Positions 1 through 7,304 are shown, counted from the stretch's first letter. The stretch is 41,758 nucleotides of DNA from UMGS1279 sp045577495 (GCA_045577495.1 JAZNIK010000052.1:1-41758); one strand, 5' to 3'. The notes: generated by a model from the sequence alone, not told the origin. Numbers and translations: made by a program.

Positions 1-62
1 CGCTGACTTACCTTTGTCAGCGGTCTGACCCACGCTTTTATTTTAAAGCGTGGGTGTTTTTT
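1..62 (+). terminator. Hairpin pair with Rho-independent terminator of an upstream gene
   Basis: A 7-bp hairpin (1-7 with 16-22) is followed by a 10-bp hairpin (29-38 with 45-54, six-base loop) and a T-rich tail from 55. The order fits termination of a plus-strand transcript that starts before the window. The second hairpin overlaps the last codons of the minus-strand gene ending at 38. I could not tell whether the first hairpin belongs to a structured RNA or to a leaderless 3' end. Confidence 0.75.
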
Positions 63-727
63 ATAATCCTTTCGGCACAAAAGTCTATAAGCTCGGGGCG
101 ATTAAAATTTTCATATATAGCCGAATAAAAGGATAAGGCAGGATAAGTGTTTAAGGATTTTTGCGTAAAGGAGAAAAGATTTTTATACTTATCAAAAAGC
201 TTTTTATCAAAGGTTTTATCAAAATAACCTATTATATCAATATTAGAAAGGTTTAGCAAAACAGAGGAGTTGCTATGATTTAAAGAGAATAAAACAGGGG
301 TGCCGCTATATTCTAAAATTTTGTTGCATAAATCAAAGTCGGGCTCTTTATTTAAAATCACTATTTTTTTTGTATATTTACTAAGTGTAAAATAAAACGC
401 CTCGCTTAATCTTTCAAAAGGAAAAACCGTGCAGCTTTCTGGCTTTATTATTTTGCAAAAGCATAAAAAAGCCGAAATCACAACTCGGTTTAAAAAGTCC
501 TCGTTTGAATACTCATTTATTTTACTAAAATTATCAGTAAAAACAGTGTCGTATATAAAGGGACCGTTTAAGAGAGATAAAAATTTATACATTTTTCTTT
601 TTTGTCGCTTGTTTTTGGGGTATGAAAAAACAATTTCGGTAAAATAAAAATCGTTAAACTGCCTTAGATAGATTTTTTTATTTAAAAATAGTTGTTTTTT
701 CTTAATTAGTTTAACGGCTAAAAACAC
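38..727 (-). CDS. Hypothetical protein, 229 aa
   Basis: I do not recognise this protein. It is rich in Phe, Lys, Asn, Ser and Leu, has no signal peptide or clear membrane segment, and shows no catalytic motif that I can name. The start is GTG at 727, chosen because a GGGAG sequence lies about 10 bases upstream; the ATG closer to that site runs into a stop after eight codons. The gene is divergent from the M14 peptidase gene, with about 75 bases between the two starts. Its 3' end runs into the plus-strand terminator at 29-54. A coding role is supported by length, ribosome site and absence of a better reading frame on the other strand, but the function is unknown. Confidence 0.6.
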   Translation of the reverse strand: MFLAVKLIKKKQLFLNKKIYLRQFNDFYFTEIVFSYPKNKRQKRKMYKFLSLLNGPFIYDTVFTDNFSKINEYSNEDFLNRVVISAFLCFCKIIKPESCTVFPFERLSEAFYFTLSKYTKKIVILNKEPDFDLCNKILEYSGTPVLFSLNHSNSSVLLNLSNIDIIGYFDKTFDKKLFDKYKNLFSFTQKSLNTYPALSFYSAIYENFNRPELIDFCAERIIKNTHALK

Positions 728-801
728 AAAATATCATCTCCCTTTTTCATCATATGCAGATAAAGGTGCAACATATAATGAAAAAAAGGAGGAAATTATT
801 T

Positions 802-2082
802 ATGATACTTATTAAAGAGGGCGATAGCGGAAGCTTGGTAGAAATGGTTCAGATTGCGCTTATTCGAGCGGGATATTTAAACGGCAGGGCAGATGGACTG
901 TTTGGTGGGCAGACAAAACAGGCGGTTCGGGAGTTTCAAAGCGCTAGTAATCTTGTACCCGACGGAATTGTAGGCATAAGAACGCTTGAAAAACTGCGTA
1001 CATATTTGGTGGGATATACTCTGCACACCATAAAACAGGGGGACACACTTTATAGCATAGCATCAATGCATAACACTACCGTTCCGCTTATAGAAAACGC
1101 AAACCCAAACCTTTCGGCAGATAATTTGCGGATTGGTATGAGAATTATAGTGCCACTCAATTTTTCTCTTGTTCCAACCAACATAAGCTACAATGCGCTT
1201 TTAACCGAATTTATATCTGAGGGGTTGGCGGTGAGATACCCATTTATAGATGTATCTATCGTTGGTAGAAGCGTTATGGGCAAACCGCTTATACTTTTAA
1301 AAATGGGCAAGGGAGACAAAAAGGTTTTTGCCAACGCAACCCATCACGCAAACGAGTGGATAACAACACCTTTGCTTTTAAAATTTGTCGAGGAGTATGC
1401 AAAGGGCGTTGTAACAGGTGACTCAGGCAACAATGAAAGTTTTGAGGAGCTTTTTAACAAAACAACCTTTTATATAATGCCGATGGTCGACCCCGACGGT
1501 GTTGATTTGGTTACGGGGGCGCTTTCGAAGGAGAGCGAGGCATATTATGATGCGCTGACTATTGCAAACAACTACCCCGAAATACCATTTCCGTCGGGGT
1601 GGAAAGCAAATATAGTTGGCATAGACCTAAACCTTAATTATCCTGCCATGTGGGAGGAGGCGAGGGAGCAAAAATATGCCGCAGGGTTTACCCGCCCCGC
1701 GCCAAGAGATTTTGTTGGTTTTTCGCCCCTTGATGCAAGTGAGAGCAAGGCCGTTTATAATTTAAGTCTTAGGGAGGATTTTGACCTTACTGTATCGCTA
1801 CACACTCAAGGGGAGGAAATTTATTGGCGATTTGCCGATTATAATGTGCAAAATGGGGGAGAAATAGGCGAAAAAATGGCAGCGGCAAGCGGATATAAAC
1901 TTGCCGAACCAAGCCTTTTTGCTAGTTTTGCAGGTTATAAAGATTGGTTTATAATGACCTATCAGAGACCGGGGTATACGGTTGAGGCCGGGCTTGGCAG
2001 AAATCCTCTGCCTATATCGCAGTTTGATAGAATCTACCCTGCAATAAAAGCAATTTTAAAGGTAGCATTAGAAGAAGTATAA
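802..2082 (+). CDS. PG-binding/LysM/M14 gamma-D-glutamyl-type peptidase
   Basis: Predicted zinc carboxypeptidase-family (M14) enzyme that cuts peptidoglycan stem peptides, similar in layout to gamma-D-glutamyl-diamino acid endopeptidase I of Bacillus. Domains in order are a PG_binding_1 repeat (about residues 3-66, GYLNGRADGLFG and AVREFQ), a LysM repeat (about 70-115, QGDTLYSIA) and the M14 catalytic domain (about 125-425). Zinc ligands fit H182-x-x-E185 in THHANEW and the His of SLHTQGEE; the catalytic Glu fits TVEAG near the C-terminus. The usual DLNRNF segment reads DLNLNYP, so the canonical Arg is missing there. The start at 802 is used rather than an upstream in-frame ATG at 754 because AAAGGAGG at 785-792 precedes it. 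No signal peptide is seen, so it may act on spore or recycled wall material, or be exported by another route. Confidence 0.88.
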   Translation: MILIKEGDSGSLVEMVQIALIRAGYLNGRADGLFGGQTKQAVREFQSASNLVPDGIVGIRTLEKLRTYLVGYTLHTIKQGDTLYSIASMHNTTVPLIENANPNLSADNLRIGMRIIVPLNFSLVPTNISYNALLTEFISEGLAVRYPFIDVSIVGRSVMGKPLILLKMGKGDKKVFANATHHANEWITTPLLLKFVEEYAKGVVTGDSGNNESFEELFNKTTFYIMPMVDPDGVDLVTGALSKESEAYYDALTIANNYPEIPFPSGWKANIVGIDLNLNYPAMWEEAREQKYAAGFTRPAPRDFVGFSPLDASESKAVYNLSLREDFDLTVSLHTQGEEIYWRFADYNVQNGGEIGEKMAAASGYKLAEPSLFASFAGYKDWFIMTYQRPGYTVEAGLGRNPLPISQFDRIYPAIKAILKVALEEV

Positions 2083-2110
2083 AAAAAGGCGGTAACGCTG
2101 ATGCGTTACC
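2083..2110 (-). terminator. Terminator of the minus-strand XRE gene
   Basis: An 8-bp hairpin (2091-2098 with 2103-2110, loop TGAT) is followed on the minus strand by GCC and seven T residues. It lies just after the stop of the XRE gene and just after the convergent stop of the M14 gene. Confidence 0.8.
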
Positions 2111-2123
2111 TCCTAAACTAATT

Positions 2124-2366
2124 TTATTTAATTTCTTGCTCTAATGATTTAAATATATCTGTGTTAAAAAATTCAAACAAAGAGATTTCCAATCCATCAC
2201 AAAGTTTTTTGATTGTAACAACCCCTGCATTTTGACTTCCGCCATTTATAATATTTTTTAAAGTAGAGGGCGGCACAGCAGAGATTCTAGATAATCCGTT
2301 AACAGAAATTTTTTGTTCCTCGCAGAGTTGTAAAATTCTTTCTGAAACAGCTTTTCGAGTATTCAT
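2124..2366 (-). CDS. XRE-family helix-turn-helix regulator, 80 aa
   Basis: Small Cro/CI-type DNA-binding protein. The helix-turn-helix covers about residues 10-65, with recognition segment VPPSTLKNIINGGSQN and the conserved tail VTIKKLCDGLEISLFEFF. Short proteins of this form are common in Clostridia. The gene is divergent from the SLOG-like gene. Two copies of a 10-bp palindrome (CCATATATGG) lie in the shared upstream region and are the obvious operator candidates, so it probably represses itself and its neighbour. The ribosome site AGAGGTG precedes ATG at 2366. Confidence 0.85.
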   Translation of the reverse strand: MNTRKAVSERILQLCEEQKISVNGLSRISAVPPSTLKNIINGGSQNAGVVTIKKLCDGLEISLFEFFNTDIFKSLEQEIK

Positions 2367-2414
2367 AATATCACCTCTAGTAATAGTTTAACTTTTTTAT
2401 GAATTTCAAGTCGA

Positions 2415-2449
2415 CCATATATGGACTTTTAGACCATATATGGTACAAT
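2415..2449 (+). promoter_or_regulatory. Twin palindromic operator and promoter of the SLOG-like gene
   Basis: CCATATATGG occurs at 2415-2424 and 2434-2443, centre to centre 19 bp, or about two helical turns. A promoter fits between them: -35 TGGACT at 2422-2427, 16-bp spacer, extended -10 TGG-TACAAT with TACAAT at 2444-2449. Protein bound to the palindromes would cover both promoter elements. The likely ligand is the divergently encoded XRE protein. Confidence 0.65.
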
Positions 2450-2466
2450 TGGCTAAAGGTGATTTT

Positions 2467-2949
2467 ATGTTAAATGTTTTTACTGTTAGTTTTTTTGGTC
2501 ATAGAATTATAGATAATCCAATGCTAGCGGAGGAAAAAATCGAAAATTTAGTAAGAGAGTGCATAAGAAAAAAGGATTATGTTGAATTTCTAGTTGGTAG
2601 AGATGGAGATTTTGATATTATAGTCGCTTCTTGTATTCGCAGAATAAAAAAAGAACTGTTTAACGCAAACAGTTCTTTAGTATGGGTGTTACCATATCCA
2701 AAATCAGAATATTTAAAAAACCAAAGAGAATACGAAAATTATTACAATGAAATAGAGGTTTTTGAATCACAAAAAAGAGTTCACCCAAAAGCTGCATTTA
2801 AACTTAGAAACAAAGAAATGCTGAATCGTTCTTATTTGGCGGTGTTTTGGGTGAAAAAGTCTTATGGTGGTGCATATGAGACACTGAGGTATGCAAAGAA
2901 AAACAACACAAAATATATCAATATATCTCAAATAGAGGAGATATATTAA
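2467..2949 (+). CDS. SLOG-superfamily-like protein, 160 aa
   Basis: Small alpha/beta protein of the Rossmann-like SLOG/YpsA-type group found in Firmicutes. The N-terminal TVSFFGHR, the central FLVGRDGDFD and the late GGAYETLRYAKKNN match the conserved pattern of small 'FGHR' proteins as I know them. SLOG proteins are thought to bind nucleotide-like ligands, but the ligand and role of this one are not known. The start at 2467 is chosen over 2440 because AAAGGTG lies six bases before it and because 2440 overlaps the predicted operator and -10. The gene is divergent from an XRE repressor and ends at a bidirectional terminator, so the locus looks like a self-contained regulator plus effector module. 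Confidence 0.7.
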   Translation: MLNVFTVSFFGHRIIDNPMLAEEKIENLVRECIRKKDYVEFLVGRDGDFDIIVASCIRRIKKELFNANSSLVWVLPYPKSEYLKNQREYENYYNEIEVFESQKRVHPKAAFKLRNKEMLNRSYLAVFWVKKSYGGAYETLRYAKKNNTKYINISQIEEIY

Positions 2950-2974
2950 TTTTGAATTAAAAAGCCTATAAAAA

Positions 2975-3011
2975 TAGCGGAGTTGAATTAACAACTCCGC
3001 TATAATTTTTT
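2975..3011. terminator. Bidirectional terminator between SLOG-like gene and guaB
   Basis: An 11-bp perfect stem (2975-2985 with 2992-3002, loop AATTAA) has a T run on the plus side (3006-3011) and a T run on the minus side, so it can end both converging genes. Confidence 0.85.
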
Positions 3012-4521
3012 ACTTAATCACATTAACATTTGTATCCTTTTGGATAACGTCGTGGGCGCCGCCCTCAACAATACTTGTTGCAGAAACAAGTGTAAGCTTT
3101 GCTTTTTTCTGCAATTCCTCGATAGTTAATGCACCGCAGTTGCACATTGTTGAGCGAACCTTGCTAAGAGTAATAGCAACATTATCCTTAAGTTTACCCG
3201 CGTATGGAACATAGGAGTCAACGCCCTCCTCAAAGGATAATTTTTTATCACCGCCAAGGTCGTAACGCTGCCAGTTTCTAGCACGGTTAGAACCTTCGCC
3301 CCAATACTCTTTATAATAAGTACCGCTAATGCTAACCTTGTTGGTTGGGCTTTCGTCAAAACGGGCAAAATATCTGCCAAGCATAACAAAGTCAGAGCCC
3401 ATTGCAAGTGCTAAGGTAAGGTGATGGTCATAAACAATACCACCATCAGAGCAAACAGGAACATAAATACCTGTTTCTTCAAAATATTCGTCTCTAGCCT
3501 TGCAAACATCGATTAAAGCGGTTGCCTGACCACGACCGATACCCTTTGTTTCACGGGTGATGCAGATAGAACCGCCACCGATACCAACCTTAACAAAGTC
3601 GGCACCGCACTCGGCAAGAAAACGGAAACCATCGCGGTCAACAACATTACCTGCGCCAACCTTAACGCTGTCGCCATATTTCTCGCGGATGAATTCAATA
3701 GTGAGTTTTTGCCACTCGCTATAACCCTCAGAGGAGTCGATACAAAGCACGTCAACACCTGCATCAACAAGTGCGGGAACACGCTCGGCATAGTCACGAG
3801 TATTAATACCTGCGCCAACAACATAGCGTTTATTTTTATCTAAAAGTTCGTTAGGATTTTCTTTATGAGAATCATAGTCCTTGCGGAAAACCATATGGCA
3901 AAGTTTTTGGTTTTTATCAACAATGGGGAGAGAGTTGAGCTTGTTATCCCAAATTATATTGTTTGCCTCTTTAAGAGTTGTTCCGTCAGGTGCCCATATG
4001 AGTTTTTCAAAAGGAGTCATAAAGGTGTAAACCAATGTGTCTTTCTCCATACGGCTAATGCGATAATCGCGACCGGTAACAATACCTAAAAGTTTACCGG
4101 TTGCAGTGCCGTCGTCAGTAACTGCAACTGTGGAGTGACCGGTTTTTTCTTTAAGGGCAAGAATGTCTGCCAAGGTTGCATCGGGGCGAATGTTAGAATC
4201 GCTAATAACAAAACCCGCCTTAAAGTTTTTAGCACGGCGAACCATATCTGCCTCATCCTCGATAGACTGTGAGCCAAATATAAAGGAAACGCCACCCTCT
4301 TTTGCCAAAGCTACTGCAAGTCGGTCGCCCGATACAGATTGCATAATTGCACTAGTCATAGGAATGTTCATAGTAAGTGGACATTCTTCCTTGCCTTTTT
4401 TGTATTTTACAAGAGGTGTTTTTAGTGATACGTTTGCTGGAATACATTCGGCAGAGGAATAACCTGGTACCAAAAGGTATTCGTTAAAAGTGTGTGATGC
4501 TTCAGGATAATAAAAAGCCAT
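3010..4521 (-). CDS. guaB: IMP dehydrogenase, Tritrichomonas-like type
   Basis: Oxidises IMP to XMP with NAD, the committed step of GTP synthesis. The protein has 503 aa, with two CBS domains inserted at about 100-220 in the TIM barrel. The active-site loop reads GIGGGSICITRETKG, with the nucleophile Cys at residue 320, followed by GRGQAT. The mobile flap has ARNWQRYDLGG with the Arg-Tyr pair, then SFEEGVDSYVPYAGK. Most bacterial enzymes read GPGSICTTR in this loop. The present form instead follows, nearly residue for residue in my memory, the 503-aa enzyme of the protist Tritrichomonas foetus. The gene is single, with its own strong promoter at 4560-4588 and a terminator at 2975-3011. No purine riboswitch is visible in the short leader. 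Confidence 0.96.
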   Translation of the reverse strand: MAFYYPEASHTFNEYLLVPGYSSAECIPANVSLKTPLVKYKKGKEECPLTMNIPMTSAIMQSVSGDRLAVALAKEGGVSFIFGSQSIEDEADMVRRAKNFKAGFVISDSNIRPDATLADILALKEKTGHSTVAVTDDGTATGKLLGIVTGRDYRISRMEKDTLVYTFMTPFEKLIWAPDGTTLKEANNIIWDNKLNSLPIVDKNQKLCHMVFRKDYDSHKENPNELLDKNKRYVVGAGINTRDYAERVPALVDAGVDVLCIDSSEGYSEWQKLTIEFIREKYGDSVKVGAGNVVDRDGFRFLAECGADFVKVGIGGGSICITRETKGIGRGQATALIDVCKARDEYFEETGIYVPVCSDGGIVYDHHLTLALAMGSDFVMLGRYFARFDESPTNKVSISGTYYKEYWGEGSNRARNWQRYDLGGDKKLSFEEGVDSYVPYAGKLKDNVAITLSKVRSTMCNCGALTIEELQKKAKLTLVSATSIVEGGAHDVIQKDTNVNVIK

Positions 4522-4559
4522 ATTTTCTCTCTCCTATTTTTTGAAAATATATTTAATAT

Positions 4560-4588
4560 ATTATAATACTAAAATCGGGGTTTGTCAA
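4560..4588 (-). promoter_or_regulatory. Consensus promoter of guaB
   Basis: Perfect -35 TTGACA (4583-4588), 17-bp spacer and perfect -10 TATAAT (4560-4565) on the minus strand. The -35 box lies inside the terminator hairpin of the preceding gene. Confidence 0.88.
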
Positions 4589-4600
4589 CCGACAAACCCC
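4577..4600 (-). terminator. Hairpin after the LTA-synthase-like gene
   Basis: A 10-bp perfect stem (4577-4586 with 4591-4600, loop AACC) lies downstream of the minus-strand gene ending at 4659. The T tail is short (GATTTTAG), so it may be a weak terminator or mainly an RNA-end stabiliser. It contains the guaB -35 box. Confidence 0.6.
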
Positions 4601-4658
4601 TTTAAAAACCTACAAATACATACCAATATTACCAAAAAAATATATTTATTTTAGTATA

Positions 4659-6662
4659 TTATTTTTTAAAAACTATACCATAATAATTTTTATCTAAAAT
4701 CTCTGCCGAAGCCAAAAACATATTATTAACCTGTTTTTTATATTCAGCTATATATTCTGCCTCGTTTTCCAAATCCTCACCCTCAAAACAGATAAACTCC
4801 TTGGTAACCGAATTATACATACCCTTATCGGTTATAAAACTTCGGTTGGCAAAAACAACAAACTGCTCGGTTGAAGAAAAAATATCTTTGCCCATTAAAA
4901 GTCTGGAATCATATTCCATTCCAAAAAGATTGTTGAGGGTTGGAACAATATCAAGACTGCTGCAATATTTATCCACGTCAACCCCTTGTGTCATAGAGGG
5001 GGAATACATAATAAGTGCACTTTTATAAAGTTCAAAATTGGTTTCGATGCTTCTGCCCAAAAGTTCATCAAAATAGTGATATTTATTATCTTTATTTTCC
5101 TTATCCTCTAATCCATAAGGGTAGTGGTCGGGCGCAATAACAATAAGAGTTTTATCCGCCACACCCGCATCTTCAAGCTTTTTAAGCAAAAGCTCCATAG
5201 CCTTATCAAGCTCGATATGACAGGCAAGATATGCTTTAATTTTTTCAGATGAGGTTAGATGCTCTACCGCCTTTTTGTTCTTTTTTGCCATTGCATTACC
5301 GCTAAAAGTATACTCCAAATGACCGCTGACCGTCATATAATATGCGTGAAAAGGTTTATCTGAAGTTATATATTCGTCGGCGGTTGCCTCAATCATTTCA
5401 AGGTCGGATTCGGGCCATGCTTTTGTTATTTTATCTTCAAGCCCGTTGCCGTAGCCTTTATAATCATACCCCATATTAGGGTGTGAAATATCTCTATGAT
5501 AATAACTGTATGAATGGTTGTGATATGCATAAACCTTTTCTAAACCATTTTTCAAAAACTGATTGCCCATGCTAAAGGGCAAAAGATTTTTATTAAGCCC
5601 CGAGCGGTAAAAACTCCATACACCCGCCTTTGGAATAAGACCTGTGCAGTTTACATATTCGCCATCGGAGGTGCTGACGCCCCATATGGGAGTATAAAAA
5701 TTGTTAAACCTATAGCCACCGTTATACATTTTATAAAGGGTAGGGGTTAAATCCTTATCAATGGCGTAGGGAGAAAAGCCCTCTGCCGTAATATAAATAA
5801 GATTATAGTCCTTGTATTTGCCTGTATATTCGTTTTTCTCGGTAGGTTTGCGTTCGGCAAAATATTGGTGCAGATTTTTTATGTCCTCATCGGTTTCATT
5901 TTCTGCCAAGGCAGAAAAATCAATGTTCATAACCTGATTTTTGTTTATTACGGGTGCCGAGGTTGGAATATCTGCCTCGGGGGTTTGCTCGGTTTCAATA
6001 TCGTCAGAGTTTTCCCCTAAACCAAGCACATTATATTTTAAATCCATACCCTCGGTTTTTAGCAAACCAAAATATGATACCGTAAGATTTGGGTCAAAGG
6101 CTTGTGTAAATGCCTCGTTAGAGGTTGGAATAGCAAGAATAAGCAACACAACTAAAAGGTGGAAAGCGAGGGAAGAGATAGCGGTTATAATCCGTGAAAC
6201 CCACGAATGCTTTGCAAAAACAAAGGGCTTTTTGCCAACAAAAAACAGGCTAAGAATGGCGGGGGCAAAGGTTAAAATAATCGGCAGAGCACATGCCTTA
6301 ATTGTTTTGAGGGTAGTTTGCCAAATACCCTCCTCAATAACCTGACCTGCACCGCCCGCACCTATTGAGTAGAGAATTAAATATTTATCAAAGCACCAAT
6401 GGTAAACAATTTGGGTAGAAAACAAAAGTGCTATGCCAAAAAGCAGACAACGAACTATAATTTTGTTTGCTTTTTCGTTAAAAGAACTACAAATAACGCT
6501 TAAAATAGTGCCCGTAGACAAAGAAAAAAGAGGCATAAAAATAAGACCCATATTAAAAAAGGTATGAGTTGTGCAAAGCTTTAAAATAAGTTCCATATAA
6601 ATAATAGAAACAGGAAAAACTAAAAAAGCAAAGATATTAAATTTTTGATTGGTTTCTTTCAA
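4659..6662 (-). CDS. LTA synthase/phosphoglycerol transferase-like membrane sulfatase
   Basis: Member of the lipoteichoic acid synthase group, which moves glycerol-phosphate or similar head groups outside the membrane. The 667-aa protein has about five membrane segments in the first 200 residues, a linker, and an extracellular sulfatase-fold domain (about 285-640). Motifs seen are LIYITAEGFSP (first metal ligands), GVSTSDGEYVNCTGL with the expected Thr nucleophile in STSDGE, YYMTVSGHLEY, and LIVIAPDHYPYG. The start is TTG at 6662, chosen because AGGTGA lies about six bases upstream. The gene has its own promoter (6696-6724). The substrate is not certain; it could be another phosphoglycerol or phosphoethanolamine transferase of this family. 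Confidence 0.88.
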   Translation of the reverse strand: MKETNQKFNIFAFLVFPVSIIYMELILKLCTTHTFFNMGLIFMPLFSLSTGTILSVICSSFNEKANKIIVRCLLFGIALLFSTQIVYHWCFDKYLILYSIGAGGAGQVIEEGIWQTTLKTIKACALPIILTFAPAILSLFFVGKKPFVFAKHSWVSRIITAISSLAFHLLVVLLILAIPTSNEAFTQAFDPNLTVSYFGLLKTEGMDLKYNVLGLGENSDDIETEQTPEADIPTSAPVINKNQVMNIDFSALAENETDEDIKNLHQYFAERKPTEKNEYTGKYKDYNLIYITAEGFSPYAIDKDLTPTLYKMYNGGYRFNNFYTPIWGVSTSDGEYVNCTGLIPKAGVWSFYRSGLNKNLLPFSMGNQFLKNGLEKVYAYHNHSYSYYHRDISHPNMGYDYKGYGNGLEDKITKAWPESDLEMIEATADEYITSDKPFHAYYMTVSGHLEYTFSGNAMAKKNKKAVEHLTSSEKIKAYLACHIELDKAMELLLKKLEDAGVADKTLIVIAPDHYPYGLEDKENKDNKYHYFDELLGRSIETNFELYKSALIMYSPSMTQGVDVDKYCSSLDIVPTLNNLFGMEYDSRLLMGKDIFSSTEQFVVFANRSFITDKGMYNSVTKEFICFEGEDLENEAEYIAEYKKQVNNMFLASAEILDKNYYGIVFKK

Positions 6663-6695
6663 AAAATCACCTGCTATAAAAAATCAACATAATAA

Positions 6696-6724
6696 ATTAT
6701 ACGCTTTTTCTTTTAAAAATTCAA
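6696..6724 (-). promoter_or_regulatory. Promoter of the LTA-synthase-like gene
   Basis: -35 TTGAAT (6719-6724), 17-bp spacer, -10 TATAAT (6696-6701) on the minus strand, giving a leader of about 25-30 bases. Confidence 0.8.
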
Positions 6725-6740
6725 CAAAGAAGTAAAGAGA

Positions 6741-6771
6741 AAAAATAAAACACTGCCAAATGCAGTGCTTT
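6741..6771 (-). terminator. Terminator of the second XRE gene
   Basis: A hairpin (6747-6756 with 6762-6771, one G-T pair) is followed on the minus strand by a T-rich tail, directly after the stop of the XRE gene at 6773. Confidence 0.8.
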
Positions 6772-6772
6772 A

Positions 6773-6970
6773 TTATTTATCGGTTAATTTTAAAATATAA
6801 TCGGTAGAAACATTATAGATTTTTGAAAGACCAACTAGAATTTCTGCCGTTAGTTGCTGTGTTCCCGTTTCAATATAGCTGTATTTTCGCTGAGTTATTC
6901 CTAACTTGTTTGCAACTTGTTGTTGAGAAAAATCATGGTCTTCTCGCAAGTCTTTAATTCTTGTATCCAT
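6773..6970 (-). CDS. XRE-family helix-turn-helix regulator, 65 aa
   Basis: Minimal Cro/CI-type repressor consisting of little more than the helix-turn-helix (about residues 4-60). The pattern LREDHDFSQQQVANKLGITQRKYSYIETGTQQ is typical, with the family tail YNVSTDYILKLTD. The ribosome site GGTGATATA precedes ATG at 6970. The gene is divergent from a Cys-rich small protein, and two inverted repeats built on AGATA/TATCT lie between them. Autoregulation and control of the neighbour are inferred from this layout. Confidence 0.88.
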   Translation of the reverse strand: MDTRIKDLREDHDFSQQQVANKLGITQRKYSYIETGTQQLTAEILVGLSKIYNVSTDYILKLTDK

Positions 6971-6994
6971 TATATCACCAAAAATATTATATGT

Positions 6995-7040
6995 TAGATA
7001 AGTTTTATCTATTGACTTTTAGATAAATTCTATCTGAAAT
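6995..7040. promoter_or_regulatory. Divergent promoters with two AGATA-type operators
   Basis: Operator 1 is TAGATAA-GTT-TTATCTA (6995-7011), a perfect 7-bp dyad. Operator 2 is AGATA-AATTC-TATCT (7021-7035), centred 25 bp away. Plus-strand promoter: -35 TTGACT (7012-7017), 17-bp spacer, -10 TGAAAT (7035-7040). The minus-strand promoter has a perfect TATAAT at about 6985-6990 with operator 1 in its spacer. The layout fits repression of both genes by the XRE protein. Confidence 0.65.
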
Positions 7041-7056
7041 ATACATGGGTGATAAT

Positions 7057-7263
7057 ATGATTATAGATATTAACGGAACGATATTAACTCCAGGGAATTT
7101 TGGGGAGGACTGTCTTGGTAATGGTGAACATGTTGATGAAAAAGGCAATTTAATAGAATGTTGTTGTGATGAATGTGATTATATGATCTGTTGCAATAGT
7201 ATGGATAACAATTGCTCAAATTGTTTTGATTTTTATTGTTCAAAAAGCCAAATAAATAGATGA
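7057..7263 (+). CDS. Cys-rich small protein, 68 aa
   Basis: Function unknown. The protein holds ten Cys in 68 residues, in the order C-LGNG, ECCCDEC, MICC, NNCSNC and YC, following a conserved-looking start GTILTPGNFGEDCLGNGEH. The pattern suggests one or more bound zinc ions; I recall similar short proteins in Clostridia and their mobile elements. The start at 7057 is preferred over an in-frame ATG at 7045 because GGGTG lies five bases before it. The predicted transcript would have a very short leader. The gene is divergent from the 65-aa XRE repressor and ends at a bidirectional terminator. Confidence 0.7.
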   Translation: MIIDINGTILTPGNFGEDCLGNGEHVDEKGNLIECCCDECDYMICCNSMDNNCSNCFDFYCSKSQINR

Positions 7264-7266
7264 AAA

Positions 7267-7297
7267 GCGGTGCTTAAACAGTTGGTTTAAGCACCGC
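7267..7297. terminator. Bidirectional terminator
   Basis: A 13-bp perfect stem (7267-7279 with 7285-7297, loop AGTTG) separates the Cys-rich gene from the convergent EF-G-like gene. The minus side ends in CTTTTC and the plus side in an A/T-rich tail. Confidence 0.82.
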
Positions 7298-7304
7298 CTA
7301 ATTA

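Noticed and set aside
429..647. 72-aa plus-strand open frame opposite the 229-aa hypothetical gene
   Set aside because: It has no ribosome site, and the longer minus-strand frame has GGGAG and a GTG start. Both are low-evidence, but the minus frame is better supported.
754..801. Upstream in-frame start for the M14 peptidase
   Set aside because: AAAGGAGG lies after it and directly before the ATG at 802; the extra 16 residues are not part of the PG-binding domain.
4522..4658. Purine riboswitch before guaB
   Set aside because: The leader from the predicted start site is only about 30 bases and holds no aptamer-like pairing.
5941..6345. 134-aa plus-strand open frame inside the LTA-synthase-like gene
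   Set aside because: It is the antisense of a clear membrane and linker region, has no suitable ribosome site, and its composition mirrors the complementary codons.
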